A stretch of 10,463 bases of DNA. It comes from Scenedesmus sp. ARA3. Lineage: Eukaryota; Chlorophyta; Chlorophyceae; Sphaeropleales; Scenedesmaceae. The stretch is from contig RWJK01000192.1 in the NCBI GenBank assembly GCA_004335835.1, positions 971 to 11,433 on the forward strand, written 5' to 3'. Position 1 is the stretch's first letter. The number at the start of each line of letters is the position of its first letter. This document shows positions 8,446 to 10,463 of the stretch, piece by piece. The position numbers and the translations under genes are program-made. The notes below the pieces were generated by a model. That model ran no database searches and was not told the DNA's origin. It saw only the letters and a list, made by a program, of their open reading frames with translations.

Positions 8446-8467
8446 GTTGCTAGTAGCAACTTGCTAC
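8446..8467. repeat. Two overlapping, mutually exclusive dyads
   Basis: Arms gttgct/agcaac (8446-8451 and 8455-8460) and arms gtagcaa/ttgctac (8453-8459 and 8461-8467) share the central block, so only one hairpin can form at a time. The site is about 210-230 bp upstream of the zinc-finger ATG. Confidence 0.75.
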
Positions 8468-8885
8468 GGATGCATAGGCTTTTGAACCGCTGCTACGTTT
8501 ACAGCTAATTTGGTGTTTCTGTGTTGCTGCTCCTGTCAGTGCAGCCCTTGCAACAGCAGAGTCGTTTGCCTGACTGTCACCGCGCAGCTTCACGAGTTGG
8601 GGCGCGTTGAGATTTTATCGCGACGACGCTTCTTGTGAGTAGCGTTACATAGAGGGTCAGCACTCACCGGCACCGAAGCTTCGTGCTGCTGTGCTGATTT
8701 TGGGCCTCTTGCAGCCGTCTCCATAGTTCGTGCGTACACTATGTTGCACTTCTAGACAGTTTTCAGAGCTCAACTACACCAGCCAACCACAACAACCGGA
8801 CGCACACAGTCACCTTGCTGCACTCGCTCGTGAGGCTTGGCACGAGCATCTGTTTAGGTCCCAATGAAGTGGTTGGCTTCTTTTT

Positions 8886-8929
8886 GCTGGTGCTGGCGTG
8901 CCAGCGTGCCAGAGACAGGCAGCACCAGC
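8886..8929. repeat. Nested inverted repeat
   Basis: Ten-bp perfect arms (8886-8895 and 8920-8929) enclose 24 bp. A second perfect dyad with 6-bp arms (8892-8897 and 8900-8905) overlaps the left arm. The site is 384 bp upstream of the ATG at 9313. Confidence 0.75.
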
Positions 8930-9312
8930 TCAAAACGCTTCCGCTGACCATGTCCCACTTCATCACTTAGCTGCAGCAGCTGGCGATTCCGTCGTTCTGA
9001 TCCAGTCTAATTCAATTGAATGCCATGGCTTGATGCTTGCAGGACGTAAAAACGCCGTGCAGCGTGGTGGCAGCAGCAGCAGCATTGCTTGCCTGGGGCA
9101 GCAACCAGGAATCTGTGGCATCTTCAGGCAAAGCAGCTGACCCAGAGCGGAATCTACAGTGTTTCGTGCAGTTGTGCGTGTGTGGCAGCGCACACAAAAG
9201 TGCAATCACCGTGGCGACGCACCTGTGCTGGCAGCTGAGCTGCAACAGCTGCTGGCTTTCCCTCAGCCTGCAGCGGCACAGCACATAGCAGCTACCGTAG
9301 CAGCACCTACTT

Positions 9313-9967
9313 ATGCCGGCCTCGCTATCAGCAACAGTCAGTCCAGCACTTGCATCGGGCAGCAGCGATGCAGCAGCTGCGGCAGATGACGCTTCATTGT
9401 CATCTGCCGTAGCAACACTGCCGCGCGGCATGCGGCGTGTGGCTTCTGCTCCAGCCTTCAAGCATGCCAGCGCTTACCAAGGCCCTTGCGCAGCAGTTGC
9501 AGCAGCACAGGCAGATGCAGCAGCGGAGGCGGCGGCAGCTGCAGCTGCTGCAGCACCAAGCAGCAGCAGCAGCGTCAGTATGTCGTCTGCGTCAGCAGCG
9601 GGCAGCAAGCGCTCCGGCTGGCTGTTTAGTGGCTGGAGCAGCCGCAGCAGCCGCAACGAGAAGCAGGCCGCTGTTCGTGCCAGCAGCTGCAGCACGTGCA
9701 AGGGTGGGCGCTGCAACTGCCTAGAGGTGTACGTGGTGTCGCGTGCTTTCACAGAGTTTGGCGGCGACGTGATCAAGCGCATGCCACAAGAAGCCCGTGA
9801 CCATATGATCGACATGGGGCTGTGTCATTACATGACTGTCTTCAGAACCCCGGATGGCCAGCTAGTGCAGTTTGACTTTGGGCCCTTGGGGGGCGATGTG
9901 CAGAAGGCACACGGGCCAATTGGAACCTTCCTGAAGCGTGCACATGCAGCAGCACTAGCACAGGCAG

Positions 9968-10000
<33 letters not shown>

Positions 10001-10217
10001 TTCTGCAGCTCGCAGCAGCTGGCGCAGGCGCTGGCAGCAGCGCAGTTGCAAGCAGCAGTGGCGATGATGGTGCTGGCAGCAGCAGGGGCATGGTGCACAG
10101 CCCATCTGCGCCGATGCTGCTGCCGCTTGCAAGCATGGACCTGTCGGGGGCAGCAGGCGAGGCTGCAGGCGCCGCCATGCGTGGGGAGGTGATGGCAGCC
10201 CCGCAGCGGCGCAAGAA
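9313..10217 (+). CDS. Uncharacterised Ala/Ser/Gln-rich protein, 5' exon (probably continues out of the window)
   Basis: The frame opens at ATG 9313, just after an in-frame TAG at 9298-9300, so this is the first possible start unless an upstream exon is spliced in. Layout by residue: Ala/Ser/Val-rich N-terminus (1-40); RRVASAPAF (about 41-49, matching a basophilic kinase or 14-3-3-like R-x-x-S-x-P pattern); an Ala run and a Ser run (about 60-95); a Cys cluster C126-x2-C129-x4-C134-x-C136; then a compact block (137-210) with EVYVVSRAFTEFGGD, GLCHYMTVFRTPDGQLVQFD and FGPLGGD; then ten Gln (220-229) and a disordered tail. The block looks like a conserved alpha/beta domain, with His172 before a strand and a hydrophobic hairpin; I do not recognise the family. 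The frame reaches TGA at 10219-10221, but this overlaps the consensus donor GTGAGT at 10218, so I read it as an exon end in phase 2, not a terminus. Confidence 0.6.
9380..9409. repeat. Perfect 11-bp inverted repeat inside the coding sequence
   Basis: Arms cggcagatgac (9380-9390) and gtcatctgccg (9399-9409) surround an 8-nt loop and fall within codons for roughly residues 23-33 (AADDASLSSAV). In the mRNA a twelfth G-U pair is possible. The spot is about 70 nt after the presumed start codon. Confidence 0.85.
9970..9999 (+). repeat. (CAG)10 coding for ten glutamines
   Basis: Ten uninterrupted CAG codons, Gln220-229 of the protein starting at 9313. Pure CAG without CAA makes it prone to length change by slippage, so the glutamine number probably varies between strains. 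Confidence 0.95.
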
Positions 10218-10404
10218 GTGAGTGTTGCTTGCGTGTATGTGCTCAGCTGGTTGCTTGCGCAGTGCACCTTGCCCCAACAGCAGGTTGCCTCCGCTGTGTC
10301 GTAGGCAGCTGGAGTATGCTTGCACAGTACACCAGACTACGATGGTTTGCCTAACCAGCCTGCAGGCGTTGCCAACATCAGCTATGGGTCTGCGCGCTTA
10401 CCAC

Positions 10405-10405
<1 letters not shown>

Positions 10406-10463
<58 letters not shown>
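10406..10463. repeat. Long CTG/TGC triplet tract, cut by the window end
   Basis: At least 58 bp of uninterrupted TGC units, just over 19, running off the right edge. It lies about 190 bp after the donor-like GTGAGT at 10218, so it would be intronic if the right-hand gene continues, or downstream flank if TGA 10219 is the true stop. Confidence 0.95.

Larger units (their letters stand above)
8242..9312. other. Flank between divergent genes; promoters and possible 5'UTR exons
   Basis: About 1.07 kb separate the ATG of the minus-strand zinc-finger gene from the first ATG of the plus-strand gene at 9313. It should hold both promoters, but I see no clear TATA box or other named element. It contains overlapping dyads at 8446-8467 and a nested hairpin at 8886-8929. 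Acceptor-like sites at about 9043 (gatgcttgcag) and 9266 (tttccctcag) hint at a 5'UTR intron or an upstream coding exon of the right-hand gene. No upstream exon could be fixed. Confidence 0.5.

Noticed and set aside
9012..9461. 149-codon minus-strand open frame
   Set aside because: It overlaps the start of the plus-strand gene. No motif was recognised, and its Ala-rich part is the antisense of triplet-rich sequence.
9828..10325. Minus-strand open frame with a long Cys run
   Set aside because: The Cys run is simply the antisense reading of (CAG)10. The plus strand has the better coding signal.
9970..10463. Triplet tracts as a CRISPR array or satellite
   Set aside because: They are simple 3-bp microsatellites without repeat-spacer structure, and the genome style is eukaryotic.

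Overview
The window looks like nuclear DNA of a green alga (core chlorophyte, perhaps Scenedesmus/Tetradesmus-like Sphaeropleales; the lineage is an inference from style). Coding sequence is broken into short exons by GT-AG introns of about 100-400 bp. CAG/CTG triplets are everywhere, in exons as polyA/polyQ and in introns as CTG runs. A TGTAA motif, the usual chlorophyte polyadenylation signal, sits behind the main gene. There is no bacterial-style operon, rRNA, tRNA, CRISPR array or complete mobile element that I can see.

Layout: (1) 1-1448 is mostly non-coding upstream sequence, with one unplaced minus-strand open frame at 332-643. (2) 1449-5347, plus strand, is a ten-exon gene for PAF1, the RNA polymerase II-associated factor at the core of the Paf1 complex. 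Exons 2-10 join in one frame and follow the family order from the first conserved block to the acidic C-terminus; only the first exon is a guess. (3) 5348 to about 5690 is its 3'UTR, with TGTAA at 5674. (4) 5691-7643 has no gene I can defend. (5) 7644-8241, minus strand, is a two-exon gene for a 102-residue C2H2 zinc-finger protein. (6) 8242-9312 is the flank between two divergently placed genes and may hold 5'UTR exons. (7) 9313 to about 10217, plus strand, is the 5' part of an unrecognised protein rich in Ala, Ser and Gln, with a Cys cluster and one compact conserved-looking block. It probably continues beyond the window. (8) The window ends inside a long CTG tract.

The genes do not form a pathway. 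PAF1 is a housekeeping transcription-elongation and chromatin factor, the small zinc finger is a likely nucleic-acid-binding protein, and the third is unknown. No new multi-gene system is visible. The most unusual structure is inside PAF1: a 29/30-nt copy of the start of exon 4, including its splice acceptor, lies 104 bp upstream in the intron. The end of the last exon is copied 193 bp downstream in the 3'UTR. A 21-nt microexon is needed to keep the conserved alignment, and the intron before it carries a strong hairpin.
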